NCBI GenBank assembly: GCA_029582165.1
Contig: CM055886.1
Location: forward strand, 21,038,169 to 21,102,168
Direction: 5' to 3'
Length of the DNA stretch: 64,000 nucleotides
DNA from: Portulaca oleracea
Taxonomy: Eukaryota; Streptophyta; Magnoliopsida; Caryophyllales; Portulacaceae
Shown: piece by piece, positions 32,967-46,141 of the stretch
Layout of the letters: every line of letters begins with the position of its first letter
Position numbering within the stretch: position 1 is the first letter of the stretch
Position numbers and translations under genes: made by a program
The notes under the pieces: generated by a model
Told to the model about the DNA's origin: nothing
Databases searched by the model: none
The model's input: the letters and a program-made list of their open reading frames with translations, nothing else

Positions 32967-35300
32967 ATTTAACTTCTCCCAATAATTCAACTCTAATCAA
33001 TTAAGCTCTCTGTCCTTTATAATTGTCATTTAGTGGAGAGATCAAGATAATCAATAAAATTAGGAATGAAAAATTATAAAACTACTTAAATTGATAAAAT
33101 TAATTAATTATAAGAGATGAAGAATATAGAGATAATATTGGAAATATTTATATTAGAAATATAAAATGAAAAATAATTAAAGACAAAAAATTAGGTAAAT
33201 AGACAAATAAATTACTGTCTTATTGTTTGATCTCGAATAGAGCCTATTCGATGTCCAGTGCTAGTACCTTTAGGTTTATCACATTCATAAATCTAACTTT
33301 GACTTTTTTAAGTTAATATTTCATCTTAAAATCTATTGATGTTAACAGGAATAACTCACTTGACTTATATATCATGCCCTTTTACTTTAACCTTCCGATG
33401 TGGGACTTCTTACTCATGAATGAATCCCAACATGCATGGATAGTATATACATGATTAATAGTGCGTCTCAACTCTTACATATAAAACATGGTGTGTTATG
33501 ATCAAATCAATTTTTAGGTAACTGATCCTTGTCCTAAAGTTAACCAGCTAGCTAGCGGAACCATACTGCAAATGATGCTTGTATTATTTACAATTGGTGC
33601 CAGATATTAATTGGATATGTGCGATTGTGTCAAATTTGAAAATAAATAATTAGTTGTAATTAGATGCACTTCCGTCTTAAATTAATTGACACTTTGATAA
33701 AAATTTGGTCATTAATTATTCATAAATTACAATAATTTACAATATGAAATTACTATCATTAGAAATGTATTTGTTGAAAATTACAATGGAGGTAATTTTA
33801 TATTTTAACTCATTGTAATTTATGAATAATTAATGGGTAAAATTTAGTCAAAGTATCAATTAATTTAAAACAGAAGTAGTACTAACTCATTATATTGCTA
33901 AGTAAGGTGATACATTTTCCTCTTATTGTAGTTGGATTGATTATGCTGTCATTTGTTGGGGGATTTTGATTGTATTACACTTGGTAGTAACGAAATTGAA
34001 AGAGATGGCTGATCTTAATGTAGCTGATAAGGACGTGATGCATTAATTAAGTTTAGGTAATAATTCTGTCTAGTAACAAAAGTGTGAAAGAGGGATAGGG
34101 AAGCAATAAAGGAGTGAGCACACCATTTTTGTGTGTGGTGGGAATAGAGACGAAATTCAGGATGAAAAGGTGGTTAGCCCATTCCTAAAACTGCTCATGC
34201 TAAGCTCGTTAGGCATTTAATTAGCTTTTTAAAAGGGGAATAATGAAACTGCACAACTCCCTTATTCCAAACTCACATGGGACTTTAATTTGTTTGGTTG
34301 GTTAATATTGTAATCAACCACGAAAGGTACAAGAAAGAAGAATGCAAACCGACTCGTGAGCCTTCACGAGCTAGTTTAGCGGGAAGTTTGATAAGTTTGA
34401 TTTGGGATAAGCTCAAGCAAGCTCGGGTTCGATTTCGTTATATAGGAGAGCTAAACAGAGTCCTAAGAAGCTTGGGTCATAAAGCCCGTGAATATAAAAA
34501 ATTGGACGATATATGTTATGTTAAGATACAACTAGTTTCTAATATCTTATGCAAAGCACGGTTTATAAAAGCTTCGGTTTGAGCTCGTTACATGAAACTG
34601 AGAAATGGGATTGGGGTGAGAGAGGCTAGGAGAATTCCGTTTTAAAACTGAGAAACAATAAAAGTCGTAATTAAAAGCAATCCATAAGAAAGAATACAAA
34701 GAGTAACAATATCAATTAAAATTCAAAATTTAATTAATGTTGGCTGGAAAATCAAAAAAAAATTACAAAATACCCTAAGGGGTTAAAAACCACATACAAT
34801 TCTGATAATATAGGGTAAAAATTATTTCACAAAGGTATGTTGTGTAAAAATTATTATAGTTTACTTCAGGTTGGTTCAATGTAATTTACTCTAAATAAGG
34901 AGGGGGAATCATTAATTAATACTCCAATAAATTTCACATTTCGTCGGAAACTAATGCCAAAAATTATTACACCACAGTGAAGGGGTAAACGAATACAAAC
35001 TCTGATAAAATAAGATAAAACTATTTTATAAGTGTGCGGTGATAAAAATAGGATATTAAGATAAATAATAAAGCAAGGAATAAAATTACAAAATTACTTA
35101 AATTCGTAAATATTAATTACGAAGAATGAAAAATATGAATGCAAGATTGGTAAATGTTACATTGGAAATATAAAATGATAAATAATTAGAAATAAGAAAA
35201 ACTAGCTAAGTGAACAAATAAATAGGGAGAGAGGTAGTATTATATTAAACCTTAAACAATAAATGTAAATATCTTATACTATTATTATATTAAACCTTAA
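32967..35300. other. Repeat-rich spacer without a gene
   Basis: Contains an AT-rich MITE-like block at about 33003-33222, a fragment of the palindromic intron MITE (about 33270-33345), and a Stowaway-like MITE at about 33664-33880 (ends CTTCCGTC and CAGAAGTAG). An open frame at 34298-34582 carries GAGCTC/AAGCTCG-rich repeats and no recognisable domain. The rest is AT-rich. Confidence 0.5.
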
Positions 35301-37677
35301 ACATCTACCCACTCTTCTCCATTCAAACACCTCTCGCCCACCATTGCGGCCGCTGCAAGTTCGCCGCACCCGAGCGAGTTCTAACCTACTATCCAGCTCC
35401 AGTAGTTGATACTCGCAATGAAGCTTTGAGATGTATCAGCCATCTCAATAAAACAGTCATCCGTGGAAGAAGATTTATTGTGGATTGGGCTAAGAAGAAG
35501 GGTGGAGAGAGGAGAAGCAAACAGATTTGGGTTTAAAAATCTTCTTGAAGCACTCATAAGGAGTTTGAAGAAGTCAGAGTTAGCGGAGTCACCAATGAAG
35601 ACTTCGTTGAGTGGCTGTCAAGGAGTTTAATCTGTTCGTCAAGTGCTCCTAGGGACCTCGACGCGCTGGCATATCTGATCAAAGATAATTTTGGTCCGAT
35701 ATCAAAGATCTCGGCACTTATCGGCGTCAAATACATTCTCACGTTTCCTTCGGTTCAAGAAATGAAATAAGCGTTGACCAATCCGAGAGAGCTTAATGAC
35801 TGATTCACTGAGATCAAGCCTTGGTCAATTTATGAATCGTCGGAATCCAGGAGAGTTTGGGTTGACATGTTTGGAATCCCTCCTCATGGTTGGGTTTGGG
35901 AGAATTTTGAAAAATGTGTGTAGCCTTGGGGCAAACTACTATCCCTAGCCAGATGTATATCTTCAACTAATCAATTCGAAACAATGAGAGCGTTGATTCA
36001 GACAGATATTTTCAGAAGAATTCATGGTGAAGTGGTATTAGGCATTCAAGATTGTGCATTTAGAGTGTTCATCAGGGAGTTTAGCTCCCATCTTATCCCT
36101 CCTACTTTGATTTGGGAGTGTGATGAGGGCAGTGATGATGTGCACTATTCTAGTGGCAGTGAGGAGTTTAATTCTGTGGATGGCCAAGAATATAATGACA
36201 GCAACCTAAATGTACCAAATCCACATTTGGCTGATGGAGTTCAAAGTCATTCAAGCATGGAGAAGTTGCAGCACAGAGTCTCAAGGAGTGTAGGTTAACG
36301 ATTGTTGCTCCGAAAAATGAGTCGTTAATTGCTCGAGGTGTTACCATTCATGATGACGAAAGGAATGGGCTTGAAGTAGTTGAAGATCCTGAGAATTCAA
36401 TCAATTTGCCTCTAACCAATGTTCTGATTTCCAATTACCCTCAGCTAATAATATCATTGTGGCTTTGGGTAGTGCTGCTGATGTAGGTGTTGAAAAGTCA
36501 GTTAAAATTTTGAATGACTCCAATATTCAACGAGTTTTGGATTCTTCTAATCAAGACGGTCTCCCTTTCTCCTAGAATTCTGAAGATGTTCGCTCTCTCT
36601 CATCATATTGTGAATCGATTGTGAATGTTAGGGCTTATATTATAGAAAAAAACACTCAAATTTGGTGAAGACACTGGTTTTATGAGAGCCAAGAGGAATT
36701 CCAATCCCAAAAAATACCTTGAAGACAAGCTTTCTCCAAGGAAAAGAAAGAAGTCAATTGAAAAGGAGAGGAGGAAGAAGATTCTCTCTTTGTCTTCTGC
36801 TTCTCTTTCCATTTGAGTGTTTTGCTCCTCTTTATGGTCTGTTTGGGATGCATTAAGTTTCAGAATATTTTGGGTGTTGCTTCTGTCAATTGCAATTGTG
36901 TTATGGCTGCTGATGCTGACTTCTTATGTGGTGGGTGGTGCATTCTTGCTGTTGCCTTATGAGTGGAGTTTGTGTTCTGAGTTTAATGTCATGTGGAGTT
37001 TCAGTGTCTCTGGTAGGTTTGATGTATAAGGTGCCTGTGGTTTTTGTTAGCTTTTGGGGTTCTGTTTTTCTTTTTTATGTTGCATTAGCTTGCAGTTTTG
37101 GGTGTGGTGGTGTTCTCGGTGATTTATATGATGTATTCTCATTGTCTTGCAAGTCTCAGGATGATGTAGAGCTTTGATCTTGGTGGTGTTGAAGTAACTT
37201 TATGGAGGAGGTGGTGTTGAAGTAACTTTATGGAGGAGTTGATGTCGCATGTTGTGGTGTGGAGGTGTGTCCATGGTTTATCAGGTGGAAAGAAAAGTAT
37301 TCACTGTGGTGTTTCAAATTCATGAAAGAAGGGATGGTGGTCAATTTGGACAGCAAAATGGTTGGTGGAACTCCCTTACTACAGTGATTGGAGGGTCATG
37401 TTGCTGCTCCTGATTGTCTCACTGCAATTCTCATAAAGCACTAAATTCCCATGTCTATTTTGAGATTCAGTTTTGATGAGAGGTGTTAAAGAGTTGGGCG
37501 TAGAAGTCTGAATTATTTTGGCCATGCACCATCATTTTAAATAGGAATTGGTTGAAGGGTGGACTCGGTTCAGTTGGGCGTAGAAGTCTGAATTATTTTT
37601 GCTTGTTGTGTGCTCGTTGGCACTATTTTTAATTGTTTAAACGGGCTTGATTGCCGCTACTTATCAAAAAAAAAATA
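35300..37677 (+). pseudogene. Decayed LINE with RNA-binding ORF1 and poly-A tail
   Basis: Around 35405-35530 the + strand reads as the second half of an RRM-type RNA-binding domain (EALRCISHLNK then IRGRRFIVDWAKKKGG). At about 35825-36290 it continues with RVWVDMFGIPPHGW, then KLLSLARC, in the style of plant L1-type ORF1 proteins. Stops and frame changes break it. A low-complexity 3' region follows, with a tandem repeat of about 29 bp (37173-37230), ending in TACTTATCAAAAAAAAAA at 37659-37676. A terminal poly-A and RRM ORF1 argue for a LINE. No endonuclease or reverse transcriptase lies between ORF1 and the tail. Confidence 0.65.
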
Positions 37678-37689
37678 TCTCATACTGAT

Positions 37690-38325
37690 AGGGGCAGATC
37701 TAGGGCTTGCTTTGGGGTGTCCATGGACACCCCTAACCAAAAATAAAAAAAAATAGTCTATATTGATGAGTAAATTACATTTACCCTATCTGAAATTTGT
37801 GGTAATAATTTTTGCACACCTGACATTTGTGAAATAATTTTCACCTTACCTGACATTAAGTGTTCATAAATTTAAACCTCCTAAAATATCTTATAACTGA
37901 TTTTTGTTGGATTTTCCGGCGTAACATTAAAAAGATAAATATGAATTGACTTTTTTACCCGTGATATTTATTGATATGACTTTCAATTAAATATGAATTG
38001 ACGTTTTTACCCTTAATATTAATTCATATGACATTAACAGGGGAGTGTTGAAGAAGGGGAGTGTGAGAAGAATCGATTGTTGATGTTTTCTATTTGGAGT
38101 TTCGACACACCTTTTTCCATACAAAACAATGAAAATGTCATTTAACTCATTTCCTTCTCAATATTATGGGCAGCATGGTACATTCACATAGTCATATATG
38201 GGCATTATTGTATTTTTCTCATTTCCAATGATAAGTAACCGGATTTGTCAGGTAGGGTAAATGTGAAATTATTATTGTTAAGTGAACACCCCTAATTTTG
38301 AAGTCTAGATCCGTCACTGCCTTCT
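37690..38325. mobile_element. hAT-like non-autonomous element, probably nested
   Basis: Left end GGGGCAGATCTAGGGCTTGC followed by GGGGTGTCCATGGACACCCC. Right end AACACCCCTAATTTTGAAGT then CTAGATCCGTCACTG. The right terminus matches the CAGTG(G/A)CGGATC start of plant hAT elements. An inner inverted pair (about 37770-37860 against 38240-38280) suggests a second nested element. No transposase is seen, and the target duplication is unclear. Confidence 0.5.
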
Positions 38326-38645
38326 GGACGTTTGGTATGAGGGAGTTGGAGAATGGGAATGACAATACATAAATTGTCAATACAATTCTCATATTTGTTT
38401 TATGGGGATTGTAAAAAAAAAAAACAAGAAATTGGGATGGGAATAAAAAACCTTAATTTACATTGATGTATTAATAGGGGAAGGGTGGTAATTAATCATA
38501 TTGGAAATTCATAAATCAATGTTAAATATCAATATTATCCCTATTATTTAATCAATATTACTTCTTCCTAATTTCACTCCCATTTTAAATTATCACAAAT
38601 AACTTAAAAAATGAAAATTCATAAATACATTATATATTTTTATTT

Positions 38646-40134
38646 GGGAAATTGGAATCTAATAAACCAACTTTTGGGGGTGCTTTGATTTGATGAACCA
38701 ACCTTGAAAATTAATATTAGACGAACTGACCTTAACACCTTATTTTTTTCAACAAACCGCCACCGAGTCCAACTCGTCGGAAGTATGACGTGACGGCGGT
38801 GCTTGCCTATGTGGAGGGTGTTTTAGCCAAAAAAAAGGAAAAAAATTGGACATATTTTTTTGCTGAGTTGGATTGAATAATCAACAATATTCATTTTTTT
38901 TTAAATTCCACCTCAACCCCCCCCCCTCTCTCAATCCCCCCCCCCCTCCCCCAGCCCCGACCCATCCCCTCCCCCCCAAACCTCTCACTTTCTCTCTCAA
39001 CTCCAACCCACCATCACCCTTCCTCACTACTGCCACTACCACCTCCACTGCCGCCATCTCCACCGCCACAACCTCCACATCACCCCCCCCCCACCTTCTC
39101 TCTCTCTCAACCCTCCCCCCGCCAGCCCAACCCGTCCCCTCTCTTCTTTTCCCCTCTCTTTCTCTCTGACGTTGCCCTGTCCCTCTGCCTCTGTTTAAGT
39201 TCCCTGCCACCAACACCCACCACCCATCACCGCCGTTGTCGTCGGGAAACCGGCCCAGCACCGCCCTCGCCGTCGCCGGTCTCCCCCATCTTTCCTTTCT
39301 CTCTCTTTCTCTTTCCCGAACTACTCTGTTTTCTCTTCCTCCCCCTCTGTTTCGATTTCCTTCTTCCGCCGTGCCACCAACGTCGTATCATCGCTACCGC
39401 CGCCTCCACGAAACTGACGACCACCGCACCACCGTTGCCTGCCACCGGAGTCGCAGCCTGTAGTGTTGTTGCCCTATTCTAACGCGATTGCTCTGTTTTG
39501 CTGCCACTGGCTGGGGGGTTGAGAGTGAGAGAAAGAGAAGGGGGTGAGGTGCAGGGTGTAGCCGTGGAGATTGCGGCAGTGGAGGTGGTGGTGGCAGTGG
39601 TGAGGAAGGGTGATGGTGGGGAGGAATTTGAGAGAGAAAGTGAGAGGTTGAGGGGAGGGATGGGTTGGGCTGGGGGGGTTGACAAAGAGAGAGAAGGGGG
39701 GGAGAAGAGGGGTGAGGTGGAGGTTGTGGCGGTGGAGATGGCGTCAGCGGAGCTGGTGGTGGTAGTGGTGAGGAAGGGTGATGGTGGGGTGGAGTTGAGA
39801 AAGAAAGTGAGATGTTGGGGAGATGGGTTGGGGATGGGGGGTTGAGAGAGAGAGAGGGGTGTTGAGGTGGAATTTTAAAAAAATGAAAAATGTGGGATTA
39901 TTCAATCCAACTCAGCAAAAAATATGTCCAATTTTTTTCCCTTTTTTTGGCTAAAACACTCTCCACATAGGCAAGCACCGTCGCCACGTCATACTTCCGA
40001 CGAATAGGACTCGGTGGTGGTTCGTTGAAAAAAAATTAGGTGTTAAGGTCAGTTCGTCTAATATTAATTTTTAAGGTTGGTTCGTTAAATCAAAGCACCC
40101 CCAAAGGTTGGTTTATTAGATTTCAAGATCAATT
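38646..40134. mobile_element. Giant GC-rich inverted-repeat element, Pack-MULE candidate
   Basis: The outer arms (38646-38885 and 39890-40134) are inverted copies, with AATCTAATAAACCAAC and GTTGGTTTATTAGATT at the ends. The same type of arm is seen in the 31621-32220 element. Inside are C-rich sequence on the left (38900-39170) and its G-rich reverse complement on the right, present twice in tandem (39498-39700 and 39715-39850). A GC-rich centre (39180-39490) of unknown origin lies between. Open frames over both strands are Pro/Ser- or Gly/Val-rich mirror images and should not be taken as proteins. No target duplication was found. A 27-bp tandem duplication (CAATTTTCATTCTCATTCCC) lies just outside the right end. 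Confidence 0.75.
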
Positions 40135-40265
40135 TTCATTCTCATTCCCAAGGTCAATTTTCATTCTCATTCCCATTATATATCAAATGGGCCACTAAAG
40201 AAGTAATCTTTTTCAGCTAAGCTTCTGTGATATCAAGAAGAAAAAAAACAATTTGACTATGGTAA

Positions 40266-41067
40266 ATGACTATATTTCAAGATACACCTAGGATTACCTC
40301 ATGTGATGTTAGGAAACAAAACATTCTTCTTTGGATTTCTGATGGATGTAGCTTGCAAACGATTACAAGGAGGGCAGGACCAAGTCTCTCTCTGTCTCTC
40401 GCATGTTGCCTAATATTAATAAAGGCAATCATGGAAGCTCATTGTCCGTTTACAAAATTCTAAACATTATTATTGACACATTGAATAAAATTGTCTCTCA
40501 GTTTTTTTGGTGGGACTCCAAAGGACAAAACTCAATCCATTGGCGCACGAAAACAACATTTCTTCCTCCCTAAGGGAATTGGAAGGCTAGGAACCAGAGA
40601 AGCTCGAAGTTATAATCAGGATTTATAATGAAACAAGCTTACAAAAGTCAGGAAAGACAAGTACAAGGTACAGTCGCCTCTACTCATATCAAATGACTAT
40701 AAACCTCCACAATCTGCATCGTATGCTTAGCTAGAAAGGCCTAGTTCAAGTTGCACAATCAGCTTCTGAAATGGTGACATGGAGGGTAGGTGATGGGAAA
40801 AATATATCTATAGGAGATGAAAGATGGCTAAGAGGACATAAGGTAAAGGTGAAAGGACCAAACAAGGAAACAATTCTAAAGACAAAAGTTGTTGAATGGA
40901 CAAAAATGACACCATGGAGCGTAAGACATTTGCGTCTCCTACGGCACATAGAATATTATTACAACCAGCTCATTTTGAAAGAGTATAAGATCACTTGTGT
41001 TAGGGAAATATTATCCCACCCCGTAATAGCAATATTTTCTCTCCATACAAGGAGATTTATGGCATAA
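40266..41067 (+). pseudogene. Decayed LINE reverse-transcriptase C-terminal remnant
   Basis: Translations on the + strand resemble the back end of plant L1 ORF2: a FWWDSKGQN-like segment (about 40500-40530), then WRVGDGKNISIGDERWLRG at about 40780-40840, the usual junction before the zinc-binding domain. Stops and frameshifts are frequent. No intact domain remains. Confidence 0.6.
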
Positions 41068-41559
41068 ATAAAAGGAGATTTTTGTTCTGTTGGCTTTACT
41101 ACTTCTCGCGCTTCAGGTAATTGGTTCCTAGGATTTGAAATTTCTTCCATCGCCTTGCTATTCGGTACTCTACTTTTCTCGAGGTTCTCAGGGTGTCTGC
41201 GTCGTGGTGGTTGTGGTACTCCAATTGTGCTCTCTAACAACGACTTTCCGATTCCGATCTCTAAGAGGCGGTTATGAAGTGTTGGTTGGGCTTTGTTCTG
41301 CTAGGTGTTTTCTTTGGGTTTCTTAACCTATTACTGGGCCCAGTTCTCATTAGACTTTGGCTCCTTATGAAAATCTTCTAGTTTCAATGAGTCACCCTTT
41401 ACATTAAATGTTCTGTCAGCCTTTTTTGAGTTGGGCGCAATCATCAGCAACTCCTGTTTCTATCGTTGATTTGCGACTTCTATCTACACGTGATCGGTTT
41501 TTTTGGGTTTGGCTGCTGTCTTTCATCTCGGTCAGCTGAAGTTTTCGTATGTTATGATT

Positions 41560-44370
41560 ATACTCTATAACCATGGCATATGGGGGGATGTGGGATTCTT
41601 ATCCCACTCCGTATCTACCACCATTTAAACGAGGCTTCTCTTGGGCTAGACGTCATTCACCATCCTCCGACTCATCTTCAATTTTTCACCAACCTCTTTG
41701 TTCTTGCCCTCCTTCTAAAGGAGATTATTTTGGCACCTCCTTCCATCGGTGTACTACGACTTACAAACACTTGACTTCTTGTTGGGGTCGAAGAATGGCT
41801 CAGTGGCAGTCTTCTTCTTCTTCACTAGATGTCTGTTGCGGCAAGGTGGAATCATACCTATTATCGCTATTTGGTGGACGAGCGGGAGATGGAAGATGAT
41901 CTTGTTCAGTTGATGGTCAATAAAAACTGGCGTACAGAGGAACTGGTTTTTGTTTAAAAGTTTTATCGTTGTATTTTCTCCTTCTGGTTTTAGTCGGATA
42001 AGGATTTTCTTGATATAGCATCACACCATACTATCAATGTTGATGGATCGTTACTTGCGATGATTCCGGGCCATGCTGAAACCATTTTGAAGGTTGCTGA
42101 TTTTGATTATATTAATCTTTGGGTGCAGTTTGATGGTATTCCTATGGGTCTTCGATGGGACGGGGTTATTCTTAAGATAGCTCATGTTATTGGGTCTGTT
42201 ATTAACAAGGGTTATGGTGGGAGAGTTGCGTGGCGGGGCTTGAACGTGAGGGTGCTTGTTAGAATTAATCGCCGGAAGCCGCTTTTACCTGGTGTTTACA
42301 TCGAAGATGAAGAAGATCGTATTTTCTAGGTAACGTTTAGGTATGAAAATGTCTTCTCCTTTTGTTTTCGGTGTGGGTGTTTGGGGCATTTTGAGTCATG
42401 TCGACAATCTCAAACTAAGGCTTGGGAGAGCATCATGAATCGAATAGATGAAGCTCGTCTCGATGGGTATCCTATTATGACAAGGCCTGAGCCTTGTTAT
42501 ACTAATGTTATTCGGGTTTTTCCTCCTAAGTTTGACTTTGAAATATAAAGCTGGAAGATGGTAAAAAAGTGTATCCAGAAGAGTCTGAACCAATTTTTGA
42601 GGTATCGGTGTTGAATGATGGACAGCGAGTGTGTATGTCTCATGAGAAAGGCCTCTTGATTCATTTACCGGGTCATTGTCATATGGCATTTGATCCCGAT
42701 CAACCAGGACCAAGTTGACATTGGCCACGAGGTCATTCCCTGGATGACTCTTTCAATGACTCATCATGGGGGCCAAGATGGACGCAAGGTTTGACAACGG
42801 CAAATGGATCCCGCCGGTTTTCCGACTCAAACGTCGGGTGGAGGTTCGCCTTCTACTGCTCCTGGATTTGTGAACGATGGGTAACAATGTGTTGCTCTTA
42901 ATCAGGCGGAGTCATCAGGCACCCTCCAAGCCCTAATCTTATCTGATATGTCGGGGTTGCGTTTGCATTACTCTATTTTGGAGGAACGTTCTATTCCCAT
43001 GCAAGTTGGGTCGGGTGAGGGTAATGTCATGGAGGGGGATCATGTTGCTTTTGATTCTGCTCATGCTACATTGCCTAATCCCCCTTCCTTAAATATTGGG
43101 TTATCTTTGACGGGGGATGGACCATGTGTTTTTGGGCCGCGAGATAATGGCATGCTGGTTATTTGTGATAGATTGGCGCACGGATGTTCCCATTGCTCCC
43201 TTTTATGTAAATTTCCACTATGCAATCATAAAGATAAATGAATGCAATAGTTTTTCGTGGTATGTTTGATTTGTTTATGGCGCTCCTGAGGTGGACAATC
43301 ATGCCCAGGTTTGGGGTGAATTAGCCCCAGTGTTATAAGATTTACGAGCCTCCTTTCTTATTATGGGAGACTTTAATCAGGTGGCAATGACAGAATAAAA
43401 AGTAGGGAGTAGCCAACATATAAGGGGCCAGGATGATTTTCATGATTGGTTGCAGAGTCTTAATGTAATGGACATTCCCTTTCAAGGCGTACCTTTCACA
43501 TGGACAAATATGCGAGAAGGGCAAGGACAAATTCGGGAGCGGTTAGATCGAGCTTATGCTTCTCTAACCTGGATGGATAAGTTTCCCCGTAGCTGTCTGT
43601 ATAATCATCCGATTGCGGTTTCGGATCATTCATTATTGGTCTTATATGTGTAGCGCAGTACTCCAACTCCAAGGTGACTATTTAAATTAGCAACATGGTT
43701 GCTATCATATCCAGATTTCCGTCAGGGTATGGAGCAAATTTTTAACAAACATATCCCGGGAACCCGTTACTATCAGATGGTGCGCAAATTAGGCCAGCTG
43801 CGAAAGTTTGGAAAGCAAGTTTACTTGCAATTAAAAGGCCAGCGATACCAATCTATTATTCAGTCGCATTCGGATATTCAAGTTCTCCAACAGTAGTTAG
43901 ACTCTTGTCAGATGTCTTCTTCATATTGTAAATTGCAACTGGTATATTGGGAGCAAATTTACAATCTAAAGGGAATAGATTGTGGAGTACATTTTGACAC
44001 ACTAATTTACCCCCAAATCGAAAGATGTTTTATTTGGAAATGTGTTAATAATGTGTTACCTCTAGGGGAAAATAGAGAAGCTAGAGGGTTTTGTCAGGAA
44101 AACTTATGATGGAATGATGAAGAAATGGAATCGGTATCACATCTTTTCTAGGATTAATATTGTGTAGCAAGACACTTGTGGCAAGCCAGCTTGGGATACA
44201 AGATGGAGGAACGGACTTGGAATGGCGCAAAAGGCTAGAAGACTGGTTGCGGTATCTAATGAATATAGATAAAGATGGGGGTACAAGGTTATTGAATTTT
44301 ACAGCAGTAATATGGGCAATATGGAAGATACAAAATATGGCGAAAATCGCCTAAATGAAAATTAATGGAG
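41560..44370 (+). pseudogene. Decayed L1-type LINE: DUF4283, zinc knuckle, endonuclease, RT tail
   Basis: Domain order on the + strand: a DUF4283-like ORF1 segment (42060-42330; INLWVQFDGIPMGLRW), a CCHC knuckle (about 42364-42411; CFRCGCLGHFESC), then endonuclease motifs at 43355-43640 (GDFNQ, FTWTN, RLDRA, SDHS). The linker that normally precedes reverse transcriptase follows (43700-43896). The catalytic core of reverse transcriptase is missing; the sequence jumps to the zinc-binding C-terminal part (about 43990-44350; FIWKCVNNVLP). Many stops. It lies next to, and may belong with, the fragment at 40266-41067. Confidence 0.72.
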
Positions 44371-45477
44371 TTGTCATGGAGCATTGTTTACATGATCTCA
44401 TACCAGAAGGATACCTATGGCTGATTATTTCATATTTTTTACATGTTTTTTTCCCTTTATTCTATCACTTTTTGATTGTTTTTAATAATTAAATTAGGTT
44501 AGTTAATATGTTTTTATTGATTTTATATTTTATTAGATTTTATTTCTTTATATTATTTTAGTTGTTATTATTGCTAAAAATATAAAAGTTGATAAAATGA
44601 AAACCAAATTCTAAATCCTAATTTTTCCTAGCCTAACCCATAGCCCAAACCCACCTAAAGCTAATCCCTACTCTACCCATCAGCCCACCGCCCAACCCAC
44701 CTATCCTTCCCTCTTCTTTCTCTATTCGGCCCAATCGCCTTCACTCTCTCACAACCCAGCCCAAACCTAATACCCACTATCCTAATACCCAGCTCCCAGA
44801 TACCCAGTAACCCAGATCCTAATACTAAACCCGACCCACCTACCTCCTCTCATTTCCTCAGTCGAAAATCCCAATTTTCCCTCTTCTAAACCCTAACTCA
44901 TTCTCATTCCCCCTCATTTCTCACATTAATTTTTTTTCTTTTCATTTCCCCTTTCGTCTTTCATCCTTCTTTGTCCCTTTCTTTCTCCTCATCCTTGTCT
45001 TCTTCTTCCTTTCTGTGCAAATCCACTGAACATACCCCACCACCACTACAAACTTCCATCTCAGCTCCTCACTTCTTCTCTCATCTCATATCCTTCTCTC
45101 TTCTCTTCATCTCTTCTCTTCCTTTTCTCATCTCCTTTCAAATTCTCATTGTCTCTCTCAATATCTCACTCTCTTTCTTTCATTTTGCATATTCGGTTGA
45201 GGTAATTGAAGAAGTACAACATGCAACAGCATCTCGACATACACAACCACTACCGAGCTCTAACTATCCAAATGCATCTTTACCGTCCAGATGGAAGATG
45301 AATTGGCGACTCAGATTTGAAGGGGAGGCTCAGATTCGAGTATAAAAGAACAAAAAAGAGCCGATTGAGGTTTTCATGGTTGGTTTTGGGGATGACAACC
45401 CAAGCCTCCATCTTAGGGTTAGTTTTAGATATATTTTAGGACTAGGTTTACAATTTGTGCAATTAGGTTTAGATTTA
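44371..45477. other. C/T-rich spacer of repeat origin
   Basis: AT-rich start, then strongly C/T-rich sequence (44630-45190). The Ser/Phe-rich open frame at 44971-45345 follows from this composition and has no domain. Possibly the leader or LTR of an unidentified element. Confidence 0.4.
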
Positions 45478-45879
45478 GGGAAATTTCATTTGATATACTT
45501 CAACTTTTGCCTATTCCAAATTATCAACCACTTTTGAAATTATTCCAAGTGGTAGGCTTATTTTAAAAGTTATTCCAAATGGTAGACTTGTTTTGAAAAC
45601 TTTAACAATTATTCTAAGTTTTCAAGCACTTTAAAAGCTATTCTTAGTTGTCAAACACTTTAGATATTATTCCAAGTGAGTCGATTGTGAGATTTATAGG
45701 GAGAGCTAAATGAAATTGAGAGAGGAAGAAAGTTTTCCGAGCAATATTTTAAAAACGATATAAGAAGAAGCTCACGAGATGGAATAATTTTCAAAATAAG
45801 CCTACCACTTGGAATAGTTTAAAAAGTGGTTGACAACTTAGAATAGGCAAAAGTTAAAGCCTACCAAATGGAATTTCCC
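45478..45879. mobile_element. MULE-like foldback element, duplication TTAGATTTA
   Basis: A perfect 9-bp direct repeat TTAGATTTA lies at 45469-45477 and 45880-45888. Ends are GGGAAATTTCATTTGATA and the related inverted AAATGGAATTTCCC. Repeated ATTCCAAGTGGTAGGCTT-type blocks occur in both orientations. It is 402 bp and non-coding. Confidence 0.88.
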
Positions 45880-45888
45880 TTAGATTTA

Positions 45889-46085
45889 TTTTTGTTTTCA
45901 ACCTTCTTATTTGGATTTCGATTGCATTGTTTTGGAATTTATATATTGTTTTGATTATGAAGTTATGGATTTTCTTTCATGTTATTAATTCTGGGTTTGT
46001 GATGTTTATTGATCTGTTTCTTACTCTCTGTTTTGTTTCTCTCTTTCCTCCTTTCTCTTTGTTTCGGTGAAGGTTGCAGTAGGTT

Positions 46086-46141
<56 letters not shown>

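Noticed and set aside
38873..39845. Pro/Ser/Thr-rich and Gly/Val-rich open frames, both strands
   Set aside because: They are mirror images of a GC-rich inverted repeat, with no domain and no plausible start context.
46088..46137. Leu/Ser-rich and Arg/Glu-rich open frames around 46 kb
   Set aside because: Produced by a CT/GA microsatellite.
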